A stretch of 64,000 nucleotides of DNA, from positions 3,399,625-3,463,624 of the forward strand of contig OX155972.1 of NCBI GenBank assembly GCA_944548615.1. Direction: 5' to 3'. Numbering within the stretch: position 1 is the first letter of the stretch; every line of letters begins with the position of its first letter. The position numbers were made by a program, and so were the translations under genes. This DNA comes from Micropterix aruncella (lineage: Eukaryota; Arthropoda; Insecta; Lepidoptera; Micropterigidae). Below, piece after piece: positions 1 through 12,600 of the stretch. The notes below the pieces were generated by a model. The model was not told the origin of the DNA. It saw nothing but the letters and a program-made list of their open reading frames with translations, and ran no database searches.

Positions 1-196
1 TTGTAAGAATGTATGTATGGATGTTTGTTACTCTTTCACGCAAAAACTACTAAATGGATTTTGATGAAACTTTACAAAAATATAACTTACACATCAGAAT
101 AACACATAGGCTATAATTTATAAAGATATATAGTTTTCTATCATCATTATCACAATTTTCTATCACCACGCGGGTGAAACCGCGGGGCGCAGCTAG
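1..196 (+). mobile_element. Miniature Helitron (LEP1-like), 5' end outside window
   Basis: The end of the element is the hairpin GCGGGTGAAACCGC followed by the 3' terminus CTAG at 193-196. The body matches, in the opposite orientation, the copies at 9819-10027, 41519-41741 and 43144-43362. A 5' TC, a 3' hairpin plus CTAG and no target duplication are Helitron hallmarks, and this sequence is characteristic of lepidopteran genomes. It is non-coding and must be moved by enzymes from elsewhere. Confidence 0.8.
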
Positions 197-814
197 TTTT
201 TTATTTATTTATTTATTTATTAATATTTCACACACATTTATAATACTAGATTAATAAGTTTAAAATCTACCTTGCTGGAGTAATGCCCGTACTAAGGTAG
301 ACTTTTATGTATTCTTTTTTCATTTTTTTTTAGTTGGTTGTACAGAACGTAATGTAGCATTTCTTTACGTGGTAGCTCTATATTTACACAAATTTTACGT
401 ATACTTATAATTTAGTAACATAATATACATAATAATATTAAATAATCATATATACACATACACTTATATACATATACATCTACACATATACATACACATA
501 TATACATATATACATTTATACATATAATCTATACATATACAAACAAGTAGTAATTTTATGTAGTTAGGTATTCTTATACAGCACTATAATTAACTGATTT
601 CTCCGTTGTTAGTATTTTTATAATAGTACTATTTTGATACTTTGTTATTTTATTAATTTAATATTGGGCCTTACCTATGTAATTGCTTTTTTTCACACTA
701 GCCAATTTGAACTTGGATAACTTGGGTTTAAGTTGGAATTTCAAAATCAAATAGTCATATTTGGTCAAAATCAAATAGTCAAATTTTCATATATGATGGT
801 CTAGATACGTACGT

Positions 815-960
815 TTCTTAAGAAGCCGGAGGGTAGCTTTTGACCTGTCGTCATTTATCCTTAGAAAGGATCCGTTTTCCACCTAATCCCGGCAAATTGG
901 GCCGCGGATCCGCGATAAATTCGATCTATCGATTGCCGCCAGGTAGAAGTCGCGCAAGCG
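815..960 (+). repeat. Fragment of GC-rich repeat family B
   Basis: A short GC-rich island aligns with the interior of the family B repeat at 45545-45665; it shares GTCCGCGATAAATTCGA-like and GTCGCGCAAGCGA-like stretches. It is truncated on both sides and non-coding. Confidence 0.6.
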
Positions 961-964
961 AATC

Positions 965-1823
<859 letters not shown>

Positions 1824-2166
1824 TATGATCAATTATATACCCATATCTATTATATCTATTGCTGAATACTGATGTTTACTATTAAAAAAACTATTCATAT
1901 TTACTTTAGAATACGTACCAACGTCAACGCCTTTACATGCAAAGGTTAAGTTAACCTTCAAATGTGACCCATAAAGGTGACCCGCAGAAGAGTCACGAGT
2001 CTTTGTATGTAACGTATGTATGTACAAATGTCTTTTTATGTGAGAAAAAGTATTAAAAACAATAACAAGCAAGTAAAATAAATTTAATGTAATTTAAAGT
2101 AAACATTTTTACAATAAAATTACCGATAATTGTTTAAAAAAAAAAAAAAAAATTTTAAAAATACAC
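1824..2166. other. Unassigned AT-rich spacer
   Basis: AT-rich DNA ending in an A-rich run (about 2134-2160). I see no gene, terminal repeat or match to the other repeats in this window. Confidence 0.4.
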
Positions 2167-2882
2167 TGTCTAGTTACGCCTGTCTGCACAATACACTGTC
2201 TAGTGATGGGCCCTTGCTGAGGTGGCCACGAAGACCCATTCTTTTCAGGGTTGGTAACACTCACGGGTCAATACATATCCGGCGGCCTCCACGCATGAAG
2301 TGCGAGCCCGGAAAGGACTCTGGCCTTAGGGCTAGTTTCCCGTAGGAGTCAACCTTCTGGCGCTCCTGGACAATCTGCGCACCGTGCGGCGTAAGCCAAT
2401 CGATTGTGCTTTCTGACTAACAGTCGGGGGAGTCTGGAAGCAGTACTGTTTCCTATAGAGCGGGGGTGGTTGCGGACCTTACGGTGACTGCTCTTGAAAC
2501 GACCATCGGCTACCCGATCCTGGGTGAAGAGCCATGCAAAGGACGCCGTGGTCCGCGATAGATTCGGTTTACACCGTTTCATCGCTTCGTAACAGAGAGA
2601 ACCGCGCAAGCGACCTCAAACTCGTAACCAGTCGAGAGACCGGAGTAATCTGGTCGCAATTGAAAGTTAGGCCGTGAGTGTAAGTTCGCTGGGTAACATA
2701 CCTGGTTATCTCGCGGATAAGGCGTTGGCCTCTTTCGGGCATGTGGCGGAGCTTGACGGTGGACTGTTTCGTCCAAGTCTTTTGCGTTCTCTTCACGGGA
2801 GGTAGAACGACCAATCGTTAAAACTTCCTGAAGTGACGGGTTCCCCGTTGTAGTTGACAACTCTATTTTGTCTAGTTACGCC
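2167..2882 (+). mobile_element. GC-rich retroposon family A, copy 1, with target duplication
   Basis: Family A begins near GATGGGCCCTTGCTGAG and ends near GTTGTAGTTGACAACTC. This copy is bracketed by the 14-bp direct repeat TGTCTAGTTACGCC at 2167-2180 and 2869-2882, read as a target-site duplication. About 20 bp of extra sequence separate the left repeat from the element. The body lacks a credible ORF, inverted ends and a tRNA-like promoter. It is inserted into a family B fragment that continues at 2883. The length, duplication and 5' truncation of other copies suggest LINE-type retroposition. Confidence 0.75.
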
Positions 2883-2985
2883 ACCTGTCCGACAGAGGCC
2901 AACGGGGAAGTTACCCAGCGGGCAGCCTCGCCCCCTGTCTACCAGTTTTGGAAGGATATCTCCGTCTGGAATTAACCTTCATTTT
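2883..2985 (-). repeat. Family B repeat fragment
   Basis: Reverse complement of the stretch found at 45715-45835 and 12110-12215; it shares the Cys/Gly-neutral DNA motif ACCAGTTTTGG and GGAGATATC on the other strand. It is the target into which family A copy 1 inserted. Non-coding. Confidence 0.65.
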
Positions 2986-3124
2986 CAAAAATTTTATCGA
3001 GGTCCAGAAAAAGAAAAAAAAACTCATAATACTTAAAGTTGTGCGCATATTTTAAACATCGATAAGAGTTACTGATATAATAGAAAATATGCATTTCTGC
3101 GCTTCTTTTGAATGACGTTATAAT

Positions 3125-3245
3125 TTGACAAAAAGTAGATAGATAGATAGATAGAGATTCTTTATTGCATATTAACCAAAAACATACAAAAGGCGGACTT
3201 ATTGCCTAAAATACAATCTCTTACAGCCAACCTTCGTGGAAGTGT
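3125..3245 (-). mobile_element. 3' end of a short retroelement, minus strand
   Basis: The minus strand reads a unit ending GCAATAAAGAATCTC and a (TATC)n tail at 3138-3160, with GTAAGAGATTGT also present in the tail of the SINE at 39070. It lies about 340 bp upstream of lipase gene 1 exon 1, just outside the promoter block shared with gene 2. Confidence 0.5.
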
Positions 3246-3328
3246 ATAATGATATAATGTATAATGGTATACTGTGGTGCTGCGTTTTCTTATCGAATAA
3301 ATTAAAATAAAATTAGGGAAAGCGCGTA

Positions 3329-3586
3329 AAAATAATTTACGGCAAAAATGGTGCAGCGGAACTCTCGGCGCGTGAGTAAACTTCGCATTTTTGCGGTTTT
3401 ATTAAAAATTGTAGATTACTTACTCAGTGTTATGTGTACACAAGTGTACATATACTCAGTGAATAGCAATAATTATTCATTAGAACGCCAGACGAAATAA
3501 GACACATAAACAAACATTTACGTAGACAATAAGCAATCAAACGGTGCAAATTTTATATGCATTTTGCTTCAGTTACACGTTTGAAG
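3329..3586 (+). promoter_or_regulatory. Promoter/5' UTR block of lipase gene 1, shared with gene 2
   Basis: From AAAATAATTTACGGC to the start codon this block is almost identical to 46917-47172 upstream of gene 2, including AAGTGTACATATACTCAGTG and CAAACGGTGCAAATTTTAT. Conservation of non-coding DNA between paralogues whose coding exons have diverged points to a functional core promoter, recent gene conversion, or both. I see no clean TATA box at a set distance, and the transcription start cannot be placed from sequence alone. Confidence 0.6.
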
Positions 3587-3685
3587 ATGTATCTTGCGGT
3601 CTTTCTGTATTTAGCGTACTTTTCAGGGGGTGTTTTGGCAGGTGCGTATTCTGATAACGTCGCAGAAGATGCTCGGCTAACTGCG
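3587..3685 (+). CDS. Lipase gene 1, exon 1 (signal peptide)
   Basis: Encodes 33 residues beginning MYLAVFLYLAYFSGGVLA, a typical signal peptide with cleavage probable after VLA. Donor GTGAGT at 3686. An in-frame ATG ten codons upstream (3557) is kept in gene 2; it would add MHFASVTRLK. I chose 3587 because it gives a compact signal peptide, but the upstream start is possible. Confidence 0.85.
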
Positions 3686-6600
3686 GTGAGTAGCAAAGGT
3701 ATAATTTATTAGGTTTGTGATTAAGGGAGGGCAGGGCATAATCACATAGCAGGTAAAATTGCGTCTCCAGATTTGCTATGTTAATATGGATTACATTACA
3801 ATTTTTAGTCTATACTAATATTATAAAGAAGTAATGTTTGTATGTTTGTATGTAAGGGGTAATCTCCGAAAATACTCATCCGATTTCAGAATTTATTTCA
3901 CTAATGGAAAGCTCAATTATCGACTATAGGCTATATTTAAATGTGATAAATTTTGGTTTTCAATATATTCTAAATTAAGCGATATTTCTAAATTAAGTCG
4001 GAGAAAATTGAGCTGGTAAGTCGTTTATCGGCGTGCGCTGACTAAACAGTTTGATATACCTATGTAAAAACAATATATGACAGAAACATCGGAATCAGAA
4101 AGATCTATAAAAAGTCCGCCACAGCATACATTTGTAACCGACCTTAAGTCCACTACATGCGATCAACAAATGCATAGATTTCCAGTGAAATCCACTGACA
4201 CAATTCAGCTATTATTTTGACTCGTGCAGCTATGAATCAGCACGATGAAACAATACTATTACTCAGAATATTTCAAATTGTATCATTGCACGGCCTATAT
4301 AAACCGGCCAAAAAGCAACCAAATTATCAGTCCCCGATTGATCACCTTCCCCCAAGGTTGCGACGGCATATCCGGTACCCTTCTACGAGGTCGCTCAACG
4401 GATCCGACTCCTTGGTTTCCTTTCCTCATTTTTCCTGAGTCTCGAAGCATCAACTTGGGTTGTCGACTACAGCCGGCGAGCCTGTCACCACAGGAAGTTT
4501 TACCCATTAGTCATTCTATCTCCCTGGAGTGAGCGTAGAAGACTTGGGACAAAACAGTCCACCATCTAGCTACGCCACAACCCGCAAGAGACCAACGCCT
4601 TATTATTATTATTAAATTTATTCAAAGAAAAATATACATTTTTTTAAATATTACATCTCGCCAAACTGGTAAACAGTTTGTTGGCGAGACAAACTCTTAC
4701 ACTACACTAGTCTTACACTTATTAATATAAAAAACAATGCACAGCAGTATTACTACTGGTCTTACTACAGGCTTAAATTAGGCCAGTATTGCTACAAGTT
4801 TAAATGACAGAAACGTATAACAAATTTAATTATGACCACTAATGTCACTATAAACGTCCAAGAGGTAGCTCTTTAATCTCTTTTTAAATATCTGTTTGCT
4901 CACGCTTACACAGTCTTCCTCAGATACAATAGTATTAAAGATTCTTGGAATGAGGTACTTTAACGTCCTTTCACCATAGTAGTTGTTCGCTCTTGGTTCT
5001 TCAAATCTTTTACGGACTTTTTCTCTAACATTCCTATTGTACTGTAACCGCGAGATAGCCAGTAATGTTACCTGGCGGGCCGACACTCGCGCCCTTGCTT
5101 CCAATTGTGACCAGATTTCTCCGGTCTCTCGATTGGTTCCGAGTTCGAGGTCGCTTGCGCGGTCCTCTCCCTTACGAAGCGGTGAAACGGTGTATACCGA
5201 ATCTATCGCGGACCACGGCGTCCTTTGCCCGGCTCTTCACCCAGGATCGGATGGCCGATGGTCATTTCAAGAGCAGTCGCCGTAAGGTCCGCAACCACCC
5301 CCGCTCTATAGGAAACAGTACAGCTTCCAGACTCCCCCGACTGTTAGTCAGAGATGGGGGGCTAACGGGCCCATGATGAGTTGGCCACGATGACCCATGT
5401 GTCCAGGGTCGGTCACACTCACGGGTCAACACCCATCCGACGGCCTCCTCGCATGGGGTGCGAGTCCTGGGTAGGACACTGGGTCAACCAGTCTCCCCTG
5501 GGAATCAAACCTCTGGCGCCCCTGGACGGTCTGCGCACCGTGCGGGGTTTGCTCCAATCGGTTGTGCTCTCCGACTAACAGTCGGGGGAGTCTGGGAACT
5601 GTACTGTTTCCTATAGAGCGGGGGTGGTTGCGTACCTTATGGCGACTGCTCTGGAATTGACCATTGGCCATCCGATCCCGGGTAAGAGGCGGGCAAAGGA
5701 CGCCTTGGTCCGCGAAGATTGTACGGTCTGCGCACCGTGCGGGGTTTGCTCCAATCGGTTGTGCTCTCCGTTTCACCGCTTCATAAGGGAGAGGACCGCG
5801 CAAGCGACCTCGAACTCGGTACCAATCGAGAGACCGGAGAAATCTGGTCACAATTGGAAGTGAGGGCGCGAGTATCTCGAGCCCGCCGGGTTTACTCCTG
5901 GCTAACTCGCGGTAAGGCGTTGGACTCTCACGGGTTGTTGACGTAGCTGGACGTAGAATGTACTGTCCAAAGTCTCTACGTTCACTGCAGGGCGATAGAA
6001 CGACTAATCGTTAAAACGTCCTGTGGTGACGGGCTCGCCCGTTGTAGTTGACACCGCAAGATGTTAGTCAGAGTATTCTGGCGTTGGACTCTCACGGGTT
6101 GTGACGTAGCTGGACGTAGAATTGTACTGTCCAAAGTCTTCTACGTTCACTGCAGGGCGACAGAACGACTAATCGTTAAAACGTCCTGTGGTGACGGGCT
6201 CGCCCGTTGTAGTCGACACCGCAAGATGTTAGTCAGAGTCCAGAGAAATCCAATCGAGTGACCGGAGAAATCTGGTCACAATTGGAAGCAAGGGCGCGAG
6301 GGTCGGCCCGCCAGGTAACACTGGCTGTCTCTCGGTAAGGCGTTGGCTTCTTGCGGGTTGTGACGTAGCTGGACGTTGGATGTGTTCTGTCCAAAGTCTT
6401 CTACGTTCACTGCAGGGCGACAGAACGAGAAAATCGTTAAAACGTCCTGTGGTGACGGGCTCGCCCGTTGTAGTTGAAACCGCAAGTTGTTAGTCAGAGT
6501 GCACAATCGATTGGCTTGCGCCGCACGGTGCGCAGACCGTCCAGGAGCGCCAGAGGTTTGATTCCAAGGGGAAACTGACCAAGGCCAGAGTCCTACCCAG

Positions 6601-9600
6601 GTTCGCGCCTCATGCGTGGATGCCGTCGGATAGGTGTTGACCCGTGAGTGTGACCGACCCTGAACACATGGGTCTTCGCGGCCAACCCAGCATGGGCCCA
6701 TCAACTCCCGAAACTCTCGAAGCATCAGTCTGTAATCCCACAGACTCGAGCCGTGCCCAGTACAAGATACTAGGAGCACACATACAATCCTCATCCACTC
6801 TCCTACATAACCGCCGTCGCGCAACCCTCGCGTCTCTAGAAAGTAATCCGGGCACTCGTTAATTCGGCAAGCGTTATAACTGGCAATATTCAATCGATTC
6901 AATCAATAAATATCTTCTGCTTCATAAAAACCGCCTTTAAATACGGAGATAACTCGTAAGTTGACACCACCACCTCACATCGAATAATGTGGAGTCTTGT
7001 GAGGGGTGGTCCCTCACACATTCAACTTTTATACTTACGCTACAATAACTGATTTTTTATCTCAACAAATAGTAGAAATAAGTAGGCAGTGTTTGTTGAA
7101 AACATTAGCAATAAATTATTACGGGTGTTAAACAGATTAAAATTAGCCATTTACTATAAGTTTTTAGGTGGTATAGTTATAGAGATATCATGCAATTAAT
7201 AACGCGTGTAAGCACCTCTAAATACCTAGCGGGCGGCGGCGCGGCGGTCAAGACGCCGACCTTGCCCAGCAAGGTCCAGCGTTCAGCAGAAGGCGACGCG
7301 GGTAGCTAGGAAAAAGACGCGTAGGTTTACGAGATAGGGGAACGTCTGGCACTATATGTCTAAAGGCATCGTCTAAAATGGAAAACAAACGCCGACCTTC
7401 GAAACTCTAAGCGAAGCGAAGCCGCGGGCAACAGCTAGTAATATAATAAACGACCAGCGTACTAGCAATAGGTACATTGAAAAATAGGTTGTATCAACCC
7501 AAGACTTCCCGTCAAGCAGCCAAGGCCTGATTTCATCTGAATATTAATTTCATAAATAAAATCGATGAGCGCCCTCACTCATCCGGCGGATGAACCCGGT
7601 TGGGTCCGTTGCGATAAAAAAAACATAATTTGTCAACAACAACAACAAAAATGATAATCTTATGAATTTAATATAATATGTATGTATATGTATTAAAATG
7701 TTTATCGTAACATACCTAGCCATCTAAATACGTTGTTTTTTTTTCAATTTTGTTTTGATACTTTCTATTGTATGATTATTTTTGTATAAAGTGGCTAAGA
7801 TGACTAATAAATATTTTTATAATAATTATTTATTTTATATGTATAATCATGTACCTACAAGGAATCAGTTCTGTTTTTTTTGCATTTGTCTGCCATGTAA
7901 AGCCGACTTTAGTCAACGCTACTGTCTAATGAATATTTCTGCTTGAATTCTCTCGGGAAAATCGCATTTTCCCGAGAGAATTCTAGCCTTATTTTATTTT
8001 CGATGCTGGCAATAATGCGCCAAATGTCATTTCGTTTCATCGCGCGTCGCCATCCGCTGCTCCGGCGATTTCGTGAGAGCGTGGGAAAAGCATTTTATTG
8101 CTATAAATATTCGATTCTTTACGAAAATTTGCGAAAAAGATGTAAGCGCTCAAAACTAGGAAAACCAGAACCGTAAATTACATTAAATACACCTCATAAT
8201 TGACGCACTACACGCAAATTATCTAATCTAATGAACAATTCAACAGTGACGTTGCAGCCGCCGTATGCAACGTCAACGGCGGCTACAACGTCACCGAAAC
8301 GTCGGGTGCTACAAATTTCACGCTGTAAATTCGTTTTCTATCCTATTTATAATGTCAAACAACCGCGATAGTCTTCGATTTTACAATTCAACAGTGACCA
8401 AGTATCGCATTTTAACAACGATTAGTTGACCATCTTTCGGAATCTGGCGGAGAACTTCCGCGACGTAATTCTTAATAATAAAAAAACAGATTGTGTGAGC
8501 GTCTTTCTGTGCGTCGCACTGAAAGACGCTGCTTGGAAGAAGCTAACAGAAGTTTTTAATGCTAACTCTGAAAAATCATTTAGGACTGTCACGCAGATCC
8601 CAATCCATTTCTAAATAACTATTTACAACGGTTATTATCAAAACACAAACGTTTGCCGCCGACCACTGACAGCAACCTATCAAGCAAACTGACACTACGC
8701 GTTCGTTAAATCAGCTGATTCGGAGCCGCCATCTTGCGAAAGTTTCTATTACCACTCGATATCGGCTGGTAAATTTCAGCTTACTAGAGTAACTCAAATT
8801 ACGGAATGAAGGTAACTCGCGATCAAACAACGCTTTTTTGCAGAATTACTACCGATTTTAACTATTACCACAGATTTTTACTATTACCACGGATCAAACA
8901 CCTGGCCCCTATTGCTAGGCCAAAGAAGAATGCTCATTTTTGTATAAATGGTATACACATGTTGATACATTATGTATACACATATTGATACACTAGATAC
9001 TTATATCAATTAATTCAGGGTTGGTCACACTCACGGGCCAACACCCATCCGGTGGCCTCCACGCATGAAGCGCGAGCCCGGGTAGGACTCTGGCCCTAGG
9101 GCTAGTTTCTTCTAGGAGTCAATCTTCTGGCGCTCCTGGACGGTCTGCGCATCGGGCAGCGTAGGCCAATCGATTGTGCATTCTGACTTACAGTTGAGGG
9201 AGTCTGGAAGGTGTACTGTTTCCTATAGAGCGGGGGTGGTTTCTGACCTTACGGCGACTGCCCTTGAAACGACCATCGGCTACCCGATTCCGTGTGAACA
9301 GCCGGGGAAAGGATGCCGTGATCCGAGATAGACTCGGTTTACACCGTTTTACCGCTTCGTATTAAGGAAGAGGACCGCGCAGGCGACCTCAAACCTGTAA
9401 CCAGTCGGGAGACTGGATACTCTGGTTGCAACTGGTAGTAAGGGCGCGAGTATCGGCGCGCTGGTTGATTAACCTGGTTATCTCGCGGTAAGGCGTTGGA
9501 TTCTTACGGGCGTGTGGCGTAACTAGGCGGTGAATCCGACTACCACGAAAAAGTCTTTTCATTTTTCGGATTAAGCCTATGACCAGCCAAAGTCGGTTCC

Positions 9601-12600
9601 GGACCAGCCAAAGCCAAAATCGGTTCAGTAGATCCAGAGGTTACTTCCTACAACCTCACAAACTTTACCTCTTTATAATATTAGTATAGATAATGTCGCC
9701 GTTACGGACAGAACGATTCTGAATAGTTAAATGTTGAAAGTACAACAATGTCACTTTTTTATTTAATTATATATTATAGTTTTTTTATATACAAGTTTTT
9801 TTATTCAATTATATATTACTAGCTGCGCCCAGCGGTTTTACCCGCGTGGTGATGGAAAATTGTGATAATGATGATAGAAAACCATATATCTTTATAAATT
9901 GTGTTATTCTGATGTGTAAGCTATATTATTGTAAAGTTTCATCAAAATCCATTCAGTAGTTTTTCGTGAAAGAGTAACAAACTTCCATACATACATACAA
10001 AATTTCGCGTTTATAATATTAGTAGGATAAAGCGAAATTTCGAAATTTTCCATTTTCTTTTTGCGAAATTTCTGTTTCTTTTTTGCGAAAATTCCGTACC
10101 TCTACAAATAACTAGAATATACTAATTTATCATAGTCACGACACAATTACTATCGGCAGGGGGAGGAGGGGAGGGAGGGGTTGGAGAAGGTGGGAGCTAA
10201 CGGGTTGAGGGGGAGTAGAGTTGGTTAGAATATCTCATATACAAGCGACGTAAATAATATTTTAAATCCGCCATATTAAAGAAAATACATCATTTTTGGT
10301 AAAACTCCCATTTTAATTATAATTATGGAAAATACTACAAATATACTACGAATTGGCGCGCGGGTGGAGTTTGTGTTGACGCGAGGCGGATGGATGGGGG
10401 TTATCTACTTGCCGGGAAAGTCTTGCTGTGACTCAACCAAAGACGCAATTGCTGTTTTCAGACCAAAAAAATATGTATATATATATTTTTTTATTTTCAG
10501 CCGCAATTGATCGTGAAGTACGGCTACACCTTGGAGATTCATACAGTTACTACAAGCGATGGCTACATCCTGACTTTGTTCCGAATTCCATGCGCGCGGG
10601 GTGCCAACCCATGTATCAGCAAAGCGTCTGTTTTTCTATTTCACGGACTTTTAACAAGTTCTATTTCCTGGCTCTTGAATGGCCCTGGATTTGCTTTAGG
10701 TAAATAATTAATTCTTCAACTACAACTTGTGCTAATGGTGCTAATGGGCTAATGGTGCGAAGGGAGCTAATGTGCTAATGGTGCTAATAGTCCACATTAA
10801 TGGTGCTAATGGGCTAATGTGCTAATGGTGCGAAGGGAGCTAATGGGCCCTGTTGCAATTAGGCCACTAAGAGCCATGTGTTTAGGGTTGACCAACCTGA
10901 CGGGTCATCACCCATCCGGCAGCCTCCACGCAGAAGTGCGAGCCCGGGTAAGACTCTGGACTGCGTTCCAGTTTCCCTTAGGAGTCTACTTTCGGACACT
11001 CCGGGACGGTTTGCGCACCGCGCGGATTCAGCCAATCGATTATGAATTCCGACTGATAGTCGAGGGGAGTCTGGAAACAATAACTACTAGAGTTGTCAAC
11101 TACAATGGGCGAGCCCGTCACCTCAGGAAGTTTTAACGATTAGTCGTTCTATCTCACTGGAGTGAGCGCAGAAGGCTTGGACAAAACAGTCCACCGTCAA
11201 GCTCCGCCACAAACCCGTAAGAGGCCAACGCCTTAACTGCGAGATAGCCAGGAGTGTTACCCAGCGGGCTTACACTCACGCTCTTACTTCCAATTGCGTC
11301 ACAAAAATGACTGGAACCGAATAACAAACCTTTAAAGCTTATGCTTATCTGATGCTGTCACCCAACTGGGACATGCCCGTTCTAGGGTGGACAGGGTCCT
11401 AATATTACAAAAAAATATTAAAAAGTTTTATTAAAATGCTCATAAAACTAAATTGCCGTAAAAAGAAGTCCTGAAAAACAAACGAAAATCTGAATTCCAT
11501 TATGAAATCGGTATTAAACGAAACATAATATTTCGTTAAATAGAGCGTAACAAATAGAATAGAATTACCAGTAAAATAAATAGAAAAAGAAATCTACAAG
11601 CAAGGTAAAGAATTATAAAAAAGTCATTAATATTTAACATATGGTAAGTAACGTAATTTTATTTTTACCTAGTCAAAATAAGTAGAATTCATTGTCAATA
11701 TATAACGACAAAATCAAGACATTTTTGATGATTAGACTACCCCGGGCTACACTCTCGCGTCCCAGGCCTCACGGCTAGTGGATCGTTCTACCTGGGGCAT
11801 TGCCTCCCGGCGCTACTAGACGGTTTGCGCACCGTGCGGCGGGCCAATTGATATGAGCACTCTAACGAATTACTGAAGGAGACGGGAGACTATGAAAATA
11901 TACTGTTTCCTAAGCAGCGGGGGTGGATGTTGATCTGTCGTCAAACACTCTTGAAACGACCAATTGGCTACCTGAATTCAGAGCCGGGCAAAGTATTGCC
12001 AATGGTCCGCGATAGATGCAAACTGAATCACTGCGGTAAAGTTCGCTCAAGCGACTTCGAACCCGTAACCAATCGGGAGGTTGGAGGTATCCTGGTGGGT
12101 AATTCCAGATGGAGATATCATTCCAAAACTGGTAGTCAGGGGGCGAGGCTGCCCGCTGGGTACTTTTTTCGGGGCCTCGCCTTAAAGCGTTGGCCTCTGA
12201 CGGGCATGTTGGCTTAGCAGGACGGTAGGTTTGCATTCGCCTCTAAGTCTTCTACGCTCACCTCATGGGAAATAGAACTATCAATATCATTAAAACTTCC
12301 TGAGGTGATAGGTTTGCCCGTTGTAGCCAGAAGATGGCTCTAGAGCACGTGACCATGCAGTCTAGAATATAAAGAATATTAAATAAAGGTTACTTCCATG
12401 AAATTTGATCTTTAGCTAATATTATTTATCTGATAAAATTTATCATTTTCTAAAATTCGTTTAATATTATATTCATATAGGTAGTCATAATCATAGATTT
12501 GGTTCCACACGATAAGATGGCTATATAGCACATAACCACCTAGTCGTGAATATAAATATTATTAAATAAAACTTTACTCATATGAAATTTTAACCTTTAA

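Larger units (their letters stand above)
3809..7438 (+). mobile_element. Helitron-like insertion in lipase intron 1, with nested repeats
   Basis: The left end TCTATACTAATATTATAAAG (3809) and right end GCCGCGGGCAACAGCTAG (to 7438) are Helitron-type termini (TC...CTAG). Immediately after it, gene 1 reads TAATATAATAAACGACCAG; the same sequence follows CAG at 47323 in gene 2 without the element, an empty site for the right end. The interior contains the family A composite at 4440-6727. The left junction is less certain because the upstream intron sequences differ. A second left-end fragment is at 9655-9690 on the minus strand. Confidence 0.55.

Noticed and set aside
2349..2860. Three overlapping minus-strand frames in family A copy 1, and similar frames in copies 2, 9 and 10
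   Set aside because: GC-rich non-coding repeat yields chance frames; different copies are open in different frames and on both strands, without conserved protein sequence.
10325..10510. Open frame overlapping the start of lipase exon 2
   Set aside because: It reads through the intron and is out of frame with the lipase exon; the corresponding gene 2 intron sequence is not open in the same frame.
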